A stretch of DNA of 64,000 nt. Origin: Gammaproteobacteria bacterium (lineage in GTDB: Bacteria > Pseudomonadota > Gammaproteobacteria > Chromatiales > Chromatiaceae). The translations under genes and the position numbers were made by a program. Of this stretch, positions 1-10,019 are shown piece by piece. Position 1 is the first letter of the stretch; each line of letters starts with the position of its first letter. The stretch is taken from the NCBI GenBank assembly GCA_009929855.1, contig RZZN01000018.1, positions 1-64,000 of the forward strand, written 5' to 3'. The notes beneath the pieces were generated by a model. That model did no database searches. It worked only from the letters and a program-made list of their open reading frames with translations, and was not told where the DNA came from.

Positions 1-2273
1 GCGACGCTTGGCGACGCTATGTCGCCACACTCGCTCTCGACGATAACTATCCCGGCATCCAGGGTGTGGGGTTCAGCCAATGGCTCAGGCCGGAGCAGGT
101 CCCGGAGCACGTCCAGGAGATCCGCGCTGAGGGCTTTGCAGACTATGATCTGCACCCCACTGGTGAGCGGCCGGCCTATACCGCCATCATCTATCTGGAG
201 CCCTTCGATTGGAGGAATCAGCGCGCCTTCGGCTACGACATGTTCTCGGAGCCCGTCCGCCAGGCGGCCATGTCACGGGCCAGGGACAGCGGCGAGGCCC
301 ATGGCACGGCCAAGGTGGTTTTGGTGCAGGAGACCGAGCAGGACACCCAGAACGGCTTTCTCATCTATGTCCCCGTCTACCGCCAGGGGCTGCCGACGGC
401 AACCATTTTGGAGCGCCGCCAAGCCATCCGCGGCTTCGCTTATAGCCCCATCCGCGTCAAGGACTTTCTGGTCGGCATCTTCGGCCAGATGCCACAGGAC
501 ATCGCCTTCGACCTCTACGCCGCGGATCGGGAGGACCCTGATGCCTTGATGTTCAGCAGCCTCCGGGCCGAGAACAGGACACTGCCGGCGGATTTCACGC
601 CGGTCTTCAGCAGCCGTATCGCCCTGGAGGCCTATGGTCAGCCCTGGGTGATCCGCTTCCAGACACTGCCCAGCTTCGCCCAGACCCTGAATCTCGGATC
701 ATCTCATGCACTCCTGGTCGGCGGCCTCGTGGTCAGCCTGTTGCTGAGCCTCATGACCTTCATGCTCCTGGCGGATATCCGGCGCGCACGCCAGTCCGAA
801 GCTGCCCTGCTGCGCGCCAAGGATCAGGCTGAGGAGGCCAACCAGGCCAAGTCCTTGTTCCTGGCCAACATGAGCCACGAGATTCGCACACCCCTGAATG
901 CCATCCTCGGTTTCAGTCAGGTCCTGGAGCGGGACCAGCTCCTGCAGGCGAGCCAGCGCGAGAGCCTGACCGTGATCCAGCGCAGCGGCACGCATCTGCT
1001 GACCCTGATCGACGACATCCTCGACATGGCCAAGATCGAGGCCGGTCGCCTGACCTTGCAGGCCGCCCCTTTCGATCTGAGGCCATTGCTCGTTGAGATC
1101 GAGTCCTTCTTCGTGCTGCGTGCCAGAGAGAAGGGACTCGAGCTGATCGTCGAGGCCGATGACCTCCCCCGGCGGGTGGTCGGAGACAAGCAGCGCCTGC
1201 GTCAAGTCCTGCTCAACCTGTTGAACAACGCGGTCAAATTCACCGTTGCGGGATGCGTCCGTCTGCGGGTAGAGCGGGTGTCGGGAGGCGATCCGCAGCA
1301 GGAGGCGCTGATCCGTTTCAGCGTTCTCGATACGGGGGTCGGCATGGGACCGGATGAGCTCGCACGGCTCTTCCAACCCTTCAGCCAGACAGTCTCAGGT
1401 CAGCGGATGCAGGAGGGGACTGGCCTCGGCCTGGCCTTGAGCCACGAGTACGTGCAACTCATGGGCGGTGAGCTGACGGCGACCAGCACCCATGGCGAGG
1501 GCAGTCGCTTCAGTTTCACCCTGCCGCTGCCCTTGGCTGAGCTGGAGGCGACCGCGGACCTTCAAGCGGGCAGCCCGATCCTCGGCGTGGAAGCCGGACA
1601 GCCCGCCTGCAGGGTCCTCATCGTCGATGACCTGGCCGACAATCGGGCACCCTTGCGGGCACTCCTCGAGGGTCTGAACCCCCAGCCCCCGGTCCTGGAA
1701 TTCCGCGAGGCGGCCGATGGCCGAGAGGCCATAGACGTCTGGGAGACCTGGCAGCCCCACGTGATCTTCATGGACATGCGCATGCCACGCCTGTCCGGAG
1801 AGGAGGCGACCCGTTTGATCAAGGCCAGGATGCTGGAACGGCCGGACGCGGTCCGGACGGTCATCGTCGCGCTGACCGCCAGTGCCTTCGACGATAAGCG
1901 GGATCATTTTCTCGCGAACGGCTGCGACGAATTTGCCCATAAGCCCTTCGTCGCCGCCGAGCTCTTCGACATTCTGGAGCGTCTGGCGGGACTGCGGCTC
2001 AGGCGCGCCATCCATCCGTCTTCCGACGAGACAACCAGGCGCCTGTCGATCGAGGAGGTCTCCAGCCGTCTGGCCGCCTGCCCAGCCGATTGGCGTGCCG
2101 GGCTGCAAGTGGCCTTGGAAATGGGTGATTTTGCTGACATCACCAGGCGCCTGCGCCAGATCCAGGGCCGAGACCCAGCCCTGGACAAGGCCCTGGCAAG
2201 CTGGGCCTACAACTACGACCTCGAGGCCTTCGCACACGCGCTGGAGAGGATCGGGTCAGGCGAAGCAGGCTGA
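1..2273 (+). CDS. CHASE-domain hybrid histidine kinase (5' end outside window)
   Basis: Membrane sensor kinase that would autophosphorylate on His and pass phosphate to its own receiver. The frame is already open at the left edge: codons from nt 3 read into a W-RY...YPGIQG stretch typical of CHASE sensor domains, so the true start lies upstream. A membrane segment follows at about nt 705-775 ([20 protein letters not shown]). Next come a HisKA motif ([10 protein letters not shown], about nt 874), an HATPase N box ([10 protein letters not shown]), G boxes ([15 protein letters not shown]) and a receiver domain (LIVDD near nt 1620, phosphoacceptor in FMDMRMP, Lys in HKPF). About 100 residues after the receiver show no clear domain. 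No response regulator lies next to it, so the signal and output are unknown. The domain call is sure; the ligand is not. Confidence 0.9.
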   Translation, partial: DAWRRYVATLALDDNYPGIQGVGFSQWLRPEQVPEHVQEIRAEGFADYDLHPTGERPAYTAIIYLEPFDWRNQRAFGYDMFSEPVRQAAMSRARDSGEAHGTAKVVLVQETEQDTQNGFLIYVPVYRQGLPTATILERRQAIRGFAYSPIRVKDFLVGIFGQMPQDIAFDLYAADREDPDALMFSSLRAENRTLPADFTPVFSSRIALEAYGQPWVIRFQTLPSFAQTLNLGSSHALLVGGLVVSLLLSLMTFMLLADIRRARQSEAALLRAKDQAEEANQAKSLFLANMSHEIRTPLNAILGFSQVLERDQLLQASQRESLTVIQRSGTHLLTLIDDILDMAKIEAGRLTLQAAPFDLRPLLVEIESFFVLRAREKGLELIVEADDLPRRVVGDKQRLRQVLLNLLNNAVKFTVAGCVRLRVERVSGGDPQQEALIRFSVLDTGVGMGPDELARLFQPFSQTVSGQRMQEGTGLGLALSHEYVQLMGGELTATSTHGEGSRFSFTLPLPLAELEATADLQAGSPILGVEAGQPACRVLIVDDLADNRAPLRALLEGLNPQPPVLEFREAADGREAIDVWETWQPHVIFMDMRMPRLSGEEATRLIKARMLERPDAVRTVIVALTASAFDDKRDHFLANGCDEFAHKPFVAAELFDILERLAGLRLRRAIHPSSDETTRRLSIEEVSSRLAACPADWRAGLQVALEMGDFADITRRLRQIQGRDPALDKALASWAYNYDLEAFAHALERIGSGEAG

Positions 2274-3246
2274 CCGACATGACCCTCCGAATCTCCGCGC
2301 GGTCAGCTCGGAGGCGTCGTGGACTTGCCGGAAGCGTGCGAGTGAGGCGATCTTGGTGGTCTGGGTGCGGATGATTTCCTGCATGCGCGTTTCCGTCAGA
2401 TCATGCTCGCGACGGGCGCGATTGTGAACAGCCTCCAATATACGGCATCGGACCACATGGCGATCCGGATCTGGACAGGTGCTAGAGCTTCCCGGCGCAG
2501 GATCTTGTGTCGTGCGTTATGGACTGTGCGCGTCCTTATCCAGTCGTGTTTGGATGCCTCGGTGCGCTCAAGGTCTCCTGACCAGCGGTGTGCCCGATTG
2601 CTTCGACTGGCACAGCGACACGATCGAGTTTCCTGAGATCATCCAAGACAAGATCGACGCGGTGGGTGGGCTCGCGCAAGTCCGTGAGCTGCGCGCGCAT
2701 TTTGGATGAGCATCGATGAGACCGGCCAGACCATCGCGCTCGTCAGCGCGCACCCGCTGAGCTGTCCCTAGGCCGCCTAGGAGCAGGCTCGGTGCGACGA
2801 CGCCCGGGTGACTGGGTACGGGCTCGGTGCACGCCCGCACGGCTTAGACCTCGCCCGGCGGACGGCTGGCGCGCAACAGGGCCTGAAGTCGCGCGATTTC
2901 GGCCAAGGCCGCTTCTTTTTCTTGCAGGGCGACCTCTTTGGCCTGCCGCTCGGCATCTTTGGCCTGCCGCTCAGCCTTGATCTTTGGGGCGGACAGGAGA
3001 AATCCAGACCCGAGAAGATTGATCGAAGCCTCGATCATCTGGACGACCACGGCCCGACCCGATCTTTACCGCCGGGGCGTCCCGCTCCCAAAGGGGCCGG
3101 AGCGTCGTCGCCCCGAGCATCGCGCTCCGCGACGCGGGGCCGGAGGCCCGCCTCCTGTGAAGCCGCCAGCGCTCTGGGGCCGACCTCGCGGTGCTCACCC
3201 TGCTTGAAGCCTGTCCCAGCGGCTGAGCCCACCTTGGGATGACGAC
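2274..3246. other. Gene-poor stretch between kinase and antiporter operon
   Basis: No intact gene is convincing here. The minus strand at 2844-3050 encodes a charged heptad-like tail described separately. A 66-residue minus frame at 2256-2456 and a 76-residue plus frame at 2479-2709 have no recognisable motif and could be decayed mobile or toxin-type genes. I see no tRNA, terminator or repeat array. Confidence 0.4.
2844..3050 (-). pseudogene. Coiled-coil C-terminal tail, possibly a Uma2/DUF820-type remnant
   Basis: A 68-residue frame holds repeated charged heptads (AERQAKDAERQAKEVALQ, then EKEAALAEIARLQALLRAS). Such tails end many Uma2-family (DUF820) putative nucleases in photosynthetic bacteria. 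The catalytic core that should precede the tail is absent: upstream on this strand I find no continuing frame with Uma2 motifs. I therefore read it as the leftover 3' end of such a gene. It could instead be a short independent coiled-coil protein; no clear ribosome binding site is visible. Confidence 0.35.
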
Positions 3247-5523
3247 TCAGGGTTGGGGTTGAAGCCGGTCCAGCAGGGCAAAGTCGATGATCCCATTCGG
3301 TGCCATGCCGATGCTGGCTTGGAAACGACGGATCGCTTCGCGGGTCATGGGACCATCCAAACCATCCACGGGTCCGGCGGCGAAGCCCAAGTCGTTCAAC
3401 CGCGCCTGGACCAAACGCAGCAGTGCGTTCGAGACGGGCGGGGCAGCGATCCGCTCAGCAACACCATCCAGGATCCGACAGCGGACCAGCTCGAGTGTGG
3501 TGTCGACGCCATCGGTGAAGCGGTCGGGCTCGTTCGGGTCGCACGCCTCCTGGTCTTGCGTCAGTGCTGACTCCGCTGCGGGTGGTACTACTGGTTCCGG
3601 GTCGGAGATGTCGGGCTTGGAGGTCGACTCGGAGACTGCCGCAGAGCCCACGGCAGACGTCACGACGGCTGACTCTGAGGTGTGCTGGCCAACCTCCGAG
3701 TCGGGGACACTGGACGCCGCGCTGTTCGCGATCTCTGGCGGCTTCGCAAGGGTTGGCCAGAGGAGCGCCAACAGGATGAGTCCAGCCATGATGATGAGCC
3801 AGAGCGCCCCGGCCAGGGGCCAAGCCGTGAGGCGCTGTTCGAGCTCGACCCAGGTTGCACTCCGGCGTGACTCGAGGGTCTTGCGCACCGCCGAGACCAT
3901 CACGGCGACGCCGGCCTCCATCGCCTTGCCCGCACGCCTCAGGGTCCAACGGACCGACCAGCGCAGGCTCAAGATGAGTGGTCGCACCAGACCAAGCAGA
4001 TCACCCGGCGGGATACTGTCCTTCAAAGGGGCGAGGATGGCCGGCCGACGCAGCGCGACCAAGATGATGGGCAGGAGCAGCATGCCAGTCAGGGCGATGA
4101 GTCCCATATCCGTGGTCCAAGCCACGGCGCTCCCGAACACCAGTGGATAGAGCAGGACCAGGATGATCAGGGGGCTCCAGGCGAGCAGTGGAATCAGATC
4201 CCGATACTTGACCTTGGTCACCTCTGGCCGCGATAGGCTCGACGCCTGCGCCCGCTGCGGGTCGGAGCCAGGCTGTCCAGCGGCCCCCTGCTCGCTCGCC
4301 GGTTTGGTGAAGACCATGATCCAGATGAAACGCGCCATCATGGCGGCGGTGGCCATGGTGGTGAGGGCAACCGCGATGCTCAACCAGGTCCATTCGAGCG
4401 CGACGAATGCGGGCTTGATGCCATATTTCGCGACCGCCCCACCGGTGAGCGGCACCGCGGCCATCGAGAGTGCCAGCACCAGCAGCCCAACGAGGACCCA
4501 GCTCTGTGACGGTCCAGGTGCCGACTTGCGCAGTCCGACACCCAGAAAGAGAGCCCCCTTGCTGAGCGCGTGATGTCCCGCGTAGAGCCCGATGCCGATC
4601 ACGACCGCGCCCGCGATCGCTGGCTCGATGAGTGTCGCCCCGACCACCACGACCATGAGACCCATCTTGCTCAGGCTCGAATAGGCCAGCAGGACCTTCG
4701 GGTTGGACTGCACCAGTCCGATCGGGACCGCGAAGAAGGCAGTCGCCAGACCGACGACGACGAACAACAGGCCCCAGCCGGGCAGGGCCAGCTCGCCGAT
4801 GGGCAGAAACCTCAGCCACCCGAGCAAGGCGACCTTGATCATGGCCCCACTCAGCACGGCGCTCGCCGGGATGGGTGCGGCCGGGTGGGCAAGTGGCAGC
4901 CAGACATGCAGCGGCACCAAGCCGGCCTTGACGGCCAGACCCAGGATCAGCAGACCGATGGTCAGATCGCCGAGCCGCGTCAGGTCTTCAGGGGTCGGGA
5001 CGACCGTGCCCGTCTGCGTGGCGATCAGGATCATGGCCATGAAGAGCACGACCTCGGCGCACAGGGTCAGGATCAGATAGACCCGACCCGCGCGCAGGGC
5101 GTCGCGATCGCCCTCGTGCACGACCAGCCCGTAGGAAGAGAGCCCCATCAGGGCGAAGCCGGCATAGAAGCTCACCAGATCCTGTCCCAGGATGAGCCAG
5201 AGATTACCGGTCATCGCCAGCAGGAAGAAGGTGTTGAAGCGCTCGCGATGCGCCTTGCCGCGCAGCGCGGCGGTGGCATAGAGGCCGGCACTGAGCCACA
5301 GGATGGACGTGAAGAGCAGGAAGGTCCGACCCAGCGAGTCGAGGGCAAAGACCGCCCCGGTCAGCAGCCAACCGACCTCGAGCTCGGTGCCGAGCGGCAC
5401 CAGGAGTGCGGTGCAGAGCGCCGGAATGGCACCGATCGCCGGACCCCAAGCAAGGCGCGGCGACCGCGCCCCCAGGGCCAGGAGCAGCGGAAAGACCCAG
5501 GCCAGGATGAGCAGCAGGCTCAT
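3247..5523 (-). CDS. Mrp/NuoL-type proton antiporter subunit with peptidoglycan-binding tail
   Basis: The protein (758 residues) belongs to the proton-conducting transporter family shared by complex I NuoL/M/N and Mrp A/D subunits. The first ~470 residues are a multi-helix membrane core with conserved charged residues inside helices (for example the HHALSKGALFLGVG segment). A last hydrophobic segment lies at about 570-593 (LWLIIMAGLILLALLWP). It is followed by a Ser/Glu/Pro-rich linker and, at about 702-754, a PG_binding_1-like domain (ARLNDLGFAAGPVDGLDGP, then TREAIRRFQ). Family members normally end soon after the membrane core, so the tail is an unusual fusion. It is the last gene of the operon; its start overlaps the preceding stop by 4 nt (5520-5523). 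I infer that the tail is periplasmic and touches the cell wall; topology is not proven. Confidence 0.85.
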   Translation of the reverse strand: MSLLLILAWVFPLLLALGARSPRLAWGPAIGAIPALCTALLVPLGTELEVGWLLTGAVFALDSLGRTFLLFTSILWLSAGLYATAALRGKAHRERFNTFFLLAMTGNLWLILGQDLVSFYAGFALMGLSSYGLVVHEGDRDALRAGRVYLILTLCAEVVLFMAMILIATQTGTVVPTPEDLTRLGDLTIGLLILGLAVKAGLVPLHVWLPLAHPAAPIPASAVLSGAMIKVALLGWLRFLPIGELALPGWGLLFVVVGLATAFFAVPIGLVQSNPKVLLAYSSLSKMGLMVVVVGATLIEPAIAGAVVIGIGLYAGHHALSKGALFLGVGLRKSAPGPSQSWVLVGLLVLALSMAAVPLTGGAVAKYGIKPAFVALEWTWLSIAVALTTMATAAMMARFIWIMVFTKPASEQGAAGQPGSDPQRAQASSLSRPEVTKVKYRDLIPLLAWSPLIILVLLYPLVFGSAVAWTTDMGLIALTGMLLLPIILVALRRPAILAPLKDSIPPGDLLGLVRPLILSLRWSVRWTLRRAGKAMEAGVAVMVSAVRKTLESRRSATWVELEQRLTAWPLAGALWLIIMAGLILLALLWPTLAKPPEIANSAASSVPDSEVGQHTSESAVVTSAVGSAAVSESTSKPDISDPEPVVPPAAESALTQDQEACDPNEPDRFTDGVDTTLELVRCRILDGVAERIAAPPVSNALLRLVQARLNDLGFAAGPVDGLDGPMTREAIRRFQASIGMAPNGIIDFALLDRLQPQP

Positions 5524-7019
5524 CGGCCGTACTCCCGCTCAGCGATCAAGGCCGCCCATTCCAAAGGCGTGAAGGGCGCCGAGGCAAAGACTCCGGCGGC
5601 CAGGGCCAGCCCGGCCGTGATCACCGGCGGCCAGAGCAAGGCACCAGAGGTCTCGAAGCGCCCGGATCTGACATGCTCATTGGGCCAAGATCGCGGCTCG
5701 GGGCGAAACCAGGCGCGGAAGAGGATGGGTAGAAAGTAGGCCGCGTTCAGCAGGCTGCTCAGGACCAGGATGAGCAGGACCCAATTGGCGCCGGAGCCGG
5801 CCGCGCCCAGACCGAGATACCACTTGCTGATGAAGCCGGCGACCGGCGGCACCCCGATCATGCCAAGCGCGCCCAGGGTGAAGGCAAGACTGGTCCAGGG
5901 CATCCGTCGACCCACGCCATCCATCTCGCTGACCTTGTGGATACCGAGTGTCTCGGCGTAATTGCCGGCACAGAAGAAGAGCGTGATCTTCATCACCCCT
6001 TGGTGCACCAGATGCACGACACCGCCGATGGTGGCGATCGGGCCGAAGATGGACGCGCCGAGCGCGATATAAGAGACCTGGCTGACGGTCGAGTAGGCCA
6101 GACGCTTCTTGAGGCTGTCTTGGGTCAACGCCTTGACCGATCCGTAAAGGATGGTGATGGAGGCGAGGATCCCGACGGCAAAGAGTAGACCGTTGGCGTG
6201 CGCGAATTCCACGCCATAGACGTCGTACACCACTCGGATGATACCGAAGGCACCCGCCTTGACGACGGCCACCGCGTGCAGGAGCGCGCTCACGGGCGCT
6301 GGGGCGACCATCGCCTGCGGGAGCCAGCCATGGAAAGGCACCAGAGCCGCCTTGACCCCCAAACCGGCGAGCAGCACGAAGAAGATGACGATGAGCGATG
6401 GACGCAGCGCTTCCGGGGCGTCGGCCAGGATGCCGCCTTGCGTGAAGGTGACCGGTCCCACCAGCGACTGGAGCCAGATGGCGCCGATCAGCAACACCGC
6501 ACCGCCGCTCATGGTATAGGCCAGATAGACCTTGGCCCCTCGCGCGGCGTCGGGTGTGCCGCGATGCGCCACCAGCGGATAGGTGGCCAGCGTCAAGATC
6601 TCGTAGAAGATCACGAAGGTCAGAAGATTGCCGGAGAGCGCGATACCGACCGTGGCCGAGACACAGATGCTGAAGAACCCGAAGAAGCGACTGCGATTCG
6701 GCTCGCCTTCCAGATAGCCGATGGCATAGACGGTCGTGACCACCCAGAGGAGGGTCGACAGGGCCACGAAGAGCACCGAGAGCGCATCCGCGCTGAGCAC
6801 GAGCTCCAGGCCTGGAGCCAGTGTCCAGCGTGACTCGAAGACTTGACCCCGGTAGACACCGAGGATCAACCAGACCACGAGGGCGAGCTTCACGAGTGCG
6901 CCGCTCATGTTGAGCAGCGTCCGCAGGCGGTGACTCTCCTCCTTCAAGAGAAAGATCAAGAGGCCCGGGATCAGCGAGCTCGAGACGATCGCGATCGGCA
7001 GCAAGGTATCCAGGCTCAT
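5520..7019 (-). CDS. Mrp/Mnh antiporter subunit D-like (proton-conducting membrane subunit)
   Basis: A 499-residue polytopic membrane protein of the NuoL/M/N-MrpD family, expected to carry protons in a multi-subunit cation/proton antiporter of the inner membrane. Family hallmarks include a Glu in an early helix (FVIFYEILTLATYPLVAH), the KAALVPFHGWLPQAMVAP signature with its conserved Lys, and a later Lys/His helix (GGVVHLVHQGVMKITLFF). The frame continues upstream to 7274, but ATG at 7019 gives the family-typical length and sits in an ATGA overlap with the stop of the gene before it (7016-7019). Its own stop overlaps the next start in the same way. Whether it acts as the MrpA-like or a second MrpD-like subunit cannot be told by eye. 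Confidence 0.88.
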   Translation of the reverse strand: MSLDTLLPIAIVSSSLIPGLLIFLLKEESHRLRTLLNMSGALVKLALVVWLILGVYRGQVFESRWTLAPGLELVLSADALSVLFVALSTLLWVVTTVYAIGYLEGEPNRSRFFGFFSICVSATVGIALSGNLLTFVIFYEILTLATYPLVAHRGTPDAARGAKVYLAYTMSGGAVLLIGAIWLQSLVGPVTFTQGGILADAPEALRPSLIVIFFVLLAGLGVKAALVPFHGWLPQAMVAPAPVSALLHAVAVVKAGAFGIIRVVYDVYGVEFAHANGLLFAVGILASITILYGSVKALTQDSLKKRLAYSTVSQVSYIALGASIFGPIATIGGVVHLVHQGVMKITLFFCAGNYAETLGIHKVSEMDGVGRRMPWTSLAFTLGALGMIGVPPVAGFISKWYLGLGAAGSGANWVLLILVLSSLLNAAYFLPILFRAWFRPEPRSWPNEHVRSGRFETSGALLWPPVITAGLALAAGVFASAPFTPLEWAALIAEREYGR

Positions 7020-8485
7020 CCGATCACCCCATGAAGGAGGAGAGTCCAAAGCGGCTGGGCCGCCAGGCCGAGTACCCCGGCCGCGAGGGCACCGAGCAGA
7101 AGGGCTGGAACCTCGGCTCGCGCATCGCTGACGAATCGGTAGGGCGTCGGCTCGCGATTGAAGGCCCGGCTGAGCACGCGGAACACGTATCCGATGGCAA
7201 GGAGCGTACCCAGCATGATGACGGGGACCCACCACCAGTGACCCATGATCAAGGACTGCTCCAGCATGATCCATTTGGCGACGAAGGTCCCGCTCGGTGG
7301 CAAGCCGATCAAGGCCACCCCCGCCAGACCGATGGTGAAGGTCGCGGCCGGCAGGGCTTGCGCGGCGCCGCCGAGGTCATCGATGCGGTCGTGCCCGGCG
7401 GTCTTCTTCACCATCCCGGCGGCGAGGAAGAGTCCCGCCTTGGCGAAGCCATGGGTCAATGCCAAGAGCACCACCGCGGCGATCAGGTTGTCGCGCGCCG
7501 GTCCCGGGGCAGCGGCGGCGATCAGTGGGAAGCCGATGAAGAGATAGCCCATCTGCGCGACGGTCGAGTAAGCGGCGAGCAGCTTCAGACGCTCGGCGCG
7601 CAATGCCCGCCAGGATCCCCAGAGGATCGCCGCGGCACCGAGCACCCCGAGTAGATTGGCCGCGCTCAGTGGTGTGATGGGTCCGAAGAGGTCGAGCCAG
7701 AGACGCAGCACAAGATAGAAGGCCGCCTTGACGACCAGCGCTGAGAGTGCGGCGCTGACCGGGGCCGGGGCATTCGCATGCGCCGGCGGCAGCCAGAAGT
7801 GCAGCGGGAACAAGGCCGCCTTCAACATGAGCCCGCCGAGCATCAAGGCCATCGCGGTCGCGGCCACTGGGCCAGGCGTGACGATCTCGGCCAATAGGCC
7901 GATGTCCAAGACACCGTAGGCGGTATAGATGAGCGCGACCCCGAGCAGATAGATGAGTGACCCCAGCAAGCCGACCAGGAGATATCTGAGATTGGCCTCC
8001 ACCGCCTCACGGCTACCGGTCAAGGCGCCCAGCGCGGCGGCCGAGAGACCCAGGAGCTCGAGCGTCACATAGAGATTGAAGAGATCCCCGGCGAGGAAGA
8101 GCGCATTGAGCGCGCTCCAGAGCAAGAGCCAGAGTGGCCAGAAATGCCGGGCCGTCGCATCATCCGCCGTCGGCTCGCCGTCCGCTGAGGGCTTGAAGTA
8201 GCCCACTGCATAGAGGCTCACCGACAGGGCCACGAGGCTGCTCATCCCGAGCAGCGCCGCCGAGAGGCCGTCCGCCTGCAATGCGATCGCGAGCGGCACG
8301 CCCCAGCCCCCGAGCTCCGAGCGCAGCACCCCATTGGTCCAGACCCCGGCCGTGACGGAAAGACCCGCCGCGGCCGCGAGAACGGCCGCCGCGAGTCCAA
8401 GCCGTGGGGCCTGACTCGGCAATAGGGTCACCGCCACCGCGCCGAGCAAGGGCGCGAGGATGGCCAATACCAAACTATCGATCAT
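7016..8485 (-). CDS. mnhD: Mrp/Mnh antiporter subunit D
   Basis: A 489-residue polytopic membrane protein of the NuoN/MrpD type. Visible family features are the early Glu-containing helix (LFNLYVTLELLGLSAAALGA), the signature KAALFPLHFWLPPAHANAP, and a second Lys-containing helix (THGFAKAGLFLAAGMV). It would form one proton path of the antiporter. Its start lies 11 nt inside the end of the upstream mnhC-like gene and its stop forms an ATGA overlap with the next subunit, so translation is probably coupled. The best match among the three large subunits here to a canonical MrpD is this one, judged from its position directly after MrpC. Confidence 0.88.
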   Translation of the reverse strand: MIDSLVLAILAPLLGAVAVTLLPSQAPRLGLAAAVLAAAAGLSVTAGVWTNGVLRSELGGWGVPLAIALQADGLSAALLGMSSLVALSVSLYAVGYFKPSADGEPTADDATARHFWPLWLLLWSALNALFLAGDLFNLYVTLELLGLSAAALGALTGSREAVEANLRYLLVGLLGSLIYLLGVALIYTAYGVLDIGLLAEIVTPGPVAATAMALMLGGLMLKAALFPLHFWLPPAHANAPAPVSAALSALVVKAAFYLVLRLWLDLFGPITPLSAANLLGVLGAAAILWGSWRALRAERLKLLAAYSTVAQMGYLFIGFPLIAAAAPGPARDNLIAAVVLLALTHGFAKAGLFLAAGMVKKTAGHDRIDDLGGAAQALPAATFTIGLAGVALIGLPPSGTFVAKWIMLEQSLIMGHWWWVPVIMLGTLLAIGYVFRVLSRAFNREPTPYRFVSDARAEVPALLLGALAAGVLGLAAQPLWTLLLHGVIG

Positions 8486-8759
8486 CGTCGCGGTCCAGGC
8501 GTTGTCCGAAGGCCAAGGCCAGAGCGGTCGCGCTCACGGCCACCACGATCCCGGTCAACACCAAGGCGTGCGGCACTGGATCGGGCGGAGTGTCGATGCC
8601 GCGATAGGCGATGGCGACCAGGATATGGAAGACGCCGGCGCCCATGACATTGATGGCGATGAGCTTGCGCAGTAGCGGCGGATGGACCAGGAATGACCAG
8701 AGGCCAAGGATCAACAAAAGGATTCCGCACCCCACGTAGAGCAGCTGAGTCGCGATCAT
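8475..8759 (-). CDS. mnhC: Mrp/Mnh antiporter subunit C (NuoK-like)
   Basis: A small membrane protein of 94 residues with three predicted helices, matching the NuoK/MrpC family in length and in the core pattern LRKLIAINVMGAGVFHIL followed by PVPHALVLTGIVVAVSATA. In Mrp complexes this subunit sits beside the D subunit. The start overlaps the stop of the mnhB-like gene by 4 nt (8756-8759) and its end overlaps the mnhD start by 11 nt. The canonical family pattern PLPQALVLTAIVI is well preserved, so the call is secure. Confidence 0.88.
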   Translation of the reverse strand: MIATQLLYVGCGILLLILGLWSFLVHPPLLRKLIAINVMGAGVFHILVAIAYRGIDTPPDPVPHALVLTGIVVAVSATALALAFGQRLDRDDDR

Positions 8760-9436
8760 GGCGCTGCCCCCTCACTGGCGCGGGCGGGTCGTCCGCCGCG
8801 ATAGGCGGCCGCCAAGGTCACGCCGATGGCCAGGGTTGCGCCAGTCTCGATCAGCAAGATCAACCATTTGGCCATCCCCGGCGGATAGGTCAGAAAGCCC
8901 AGACCGAGCACCATGAGCGCCAGGCCGACGAGACAGAACACCAAGACCCCGAGGATCGCGAGCAGCCTCAGCACAGGCTCCGACGGCAGCCCAGCGCTGG
9001 GGTGACCCGCCAGCGCGAGCATGACCCCGGCGGCGCCGAGGAGCGCGCCGGCCTGGAAGGCCCCGCCTGGGGCATAGGCACCCACCCAGAGCATGTGACC
9101 CGCGGCGAGGATGAGCAAGGGGACGAACCAGGCCACCATGCCCTGCAGGACCTCAGCCGCGCGCTGGAACCCCGGCGCGGCGGGGCCCAGAGACCAGATG
9201 CCGAGCAAGGCGGCGAGCAAGACGGCGAGCTCGAGCAGGGTGTCATAGGCCCGGTAGTTGAGGAGCACCGAGGTCACTGGATTGCTGACCCCGGTCTCGG
9301 GGACACGCGCGAGCGCGAGATCGGCCAGACGCGCGCCAGTCTCGCCGGTCGTGGCCAGATAGAAGGCCCAGACCAGGACGCCCGCGATCGCGACCAGACC
9401 CAAGGGCAGCAGGACCCACGAGACGAATCGCGTCAT
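8756..9436 (-). CDS. mnhB: Mrp/Mnh antiporter subunit B
   Basis: A 226-residue membrane protein with an N-terminal segment (NPVTSVLLNYRAYDTLLE) and a C-terminal MnhB domain (GGAFQAGALLGAAGVMLAL). The NPVT..LL.YRAYDTL pattern is characteristic of the MrpB/MbhF region. It lies between the DUF4040 subunit and MrpC, as in split Mrp operons. Both junctions are 4-nt start/stop overlaps. The N-terminal extension relative to short MrpB proteins (about 140 residues) is common in operons where MrpA is split. Confidence 0.85.
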   Translation of the reverse strand: MTRFVSWVLLPLGLVAIAGVLVWAFYLATTGETGARLADLALARVPETGVSNPVTSVLLNYRAYDTLLELAVLLAALLGIWSLGPAAPGFQRAAEVLQGMVAWFVPLLILAAGHMLWVGAYAPGGAFQAGALLGAAGVMLALAGHPSAGLPSEPVLRLLAILGVLVFCLVGLALMVLGLGFLTYPPGMAKWLILLIETGATLAIGVTLAAAYRGGRPARASEGAAP

Positions 9437-9720
9437 GGCTGCTCCTCCGATGGCCGCGGGGCGGTCTCGGGCGAGCGTCTGCGGCGCGCGCGTCGAGCCG
9501 CCGCGAGCATGAGCGCACCGCTCAGACCGGCCCCGATGGCGGCCTCGGCCAAGGCGAGATCAGGTGCCCTGAGACGTGCCCAGACCAATGCCAACAAGAG
9601 TCCGAAGGCGATGAAGAGGATCACGCCGCGTCGCGGCTCGGCGCTGGTCAGCGCGGCCACCGCGAGCCCGAGCAGGGTCAGCGACAGCAGGAGATCGAAG
9701 GCGGCCAGCAGGGTCGTCAT
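9433..9720 (-). CDS. DUF4040 subunit (split MrpA C-terminal part)
   Basis: A 95-residue protein with about three membrane helices corresponding to the DUF4040 domain that in canonical Mrp systems forms part of the C-terminal end of MrpA, and in membrane-bound hydrogenases a separate subunit. The motif ARLRAPDLALAEAAIGAGL matches the conserved PDVALTEAAVGAGL pattern, including the buried acidic residues. Arg-rich C-terminal tail. The start touches the mnhG stop (1-nt overlap at 9720) and the stop overlaps the mnhB start by 4 nt. Confidence 0.83.
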   Translation of the reverse strand: MTTLLAAFDLLLSLTLLGLAVAALTSAEPRRGVILFIAFGLLLALVWARLRAPDLALAEAAIGAGLSGALMLAAARRARRRRSPETAPRPSEEQP

Positions 9721-10016
9721 CAGTGTGAATCCTCGCCATCGTCGCGCACGGCCCGCTTGGCGATCAGGTGTGCCCCGGTGGCCCCGGCGACCGCAACCAG
9801 GATCCAGATCAGGCCCAGCTTGAGCGCGTCACGGACATCGGGTGCCAGGGGCATGAGTCCCAGCACGATCAAGCCGAGGCCGACATTGTCGGCCTTGGTC
9901 AGGGCATGCAGCCGTGTGAAACGATCCGGCATGCGCATGAGCCCGATCGATCCGGCCAGGAAGAAGAAGGCGCCCGTGCCGAGCAGGACCAGGCTCAGGA
10001 TCTCGATGATCGTCAT
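9720..10016 (-). CDS. mnhG: Mrp/Mnh antiporter subunit G
   Basis: A 98-residue membrane protein with three hydrophobic segments. The signature GSIGLMRMPDRFTRLHALTK is the hallmark of the MnhG/MrpG family (GxxGLxRxPDxxxRxHAxTKAxTLG). It begins 3 nt after the stop of the mnhF-like gene. Its precise job in the complex is unknown, but canonical complexes need it. Confidence 0.9.
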   Translation of the reverse strand: MTIIEILSLVLLGTGAFFFLAGSIGLMRMPDRFTRLHALTKADNVGLGLIVLGLMPLAPDVRDALKLGLIWILVAVAGATGAHLIAKRAVRDDGEDSH

Positions 10017-10019
10017 CCG

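Noticed and set aside
2256..2456. 66-residue minus frame as a transposase remnant
   Set aside because: Composition is plausible but I could not match any transposase motif, so no function is assigned.
4570..5739. 389-residue plus frame opposite the antiporter genes
   Set aside because: Very high Gln, Arg, Asp and His content typical of a shadow opposite hydrophobic membrane-protein codons.
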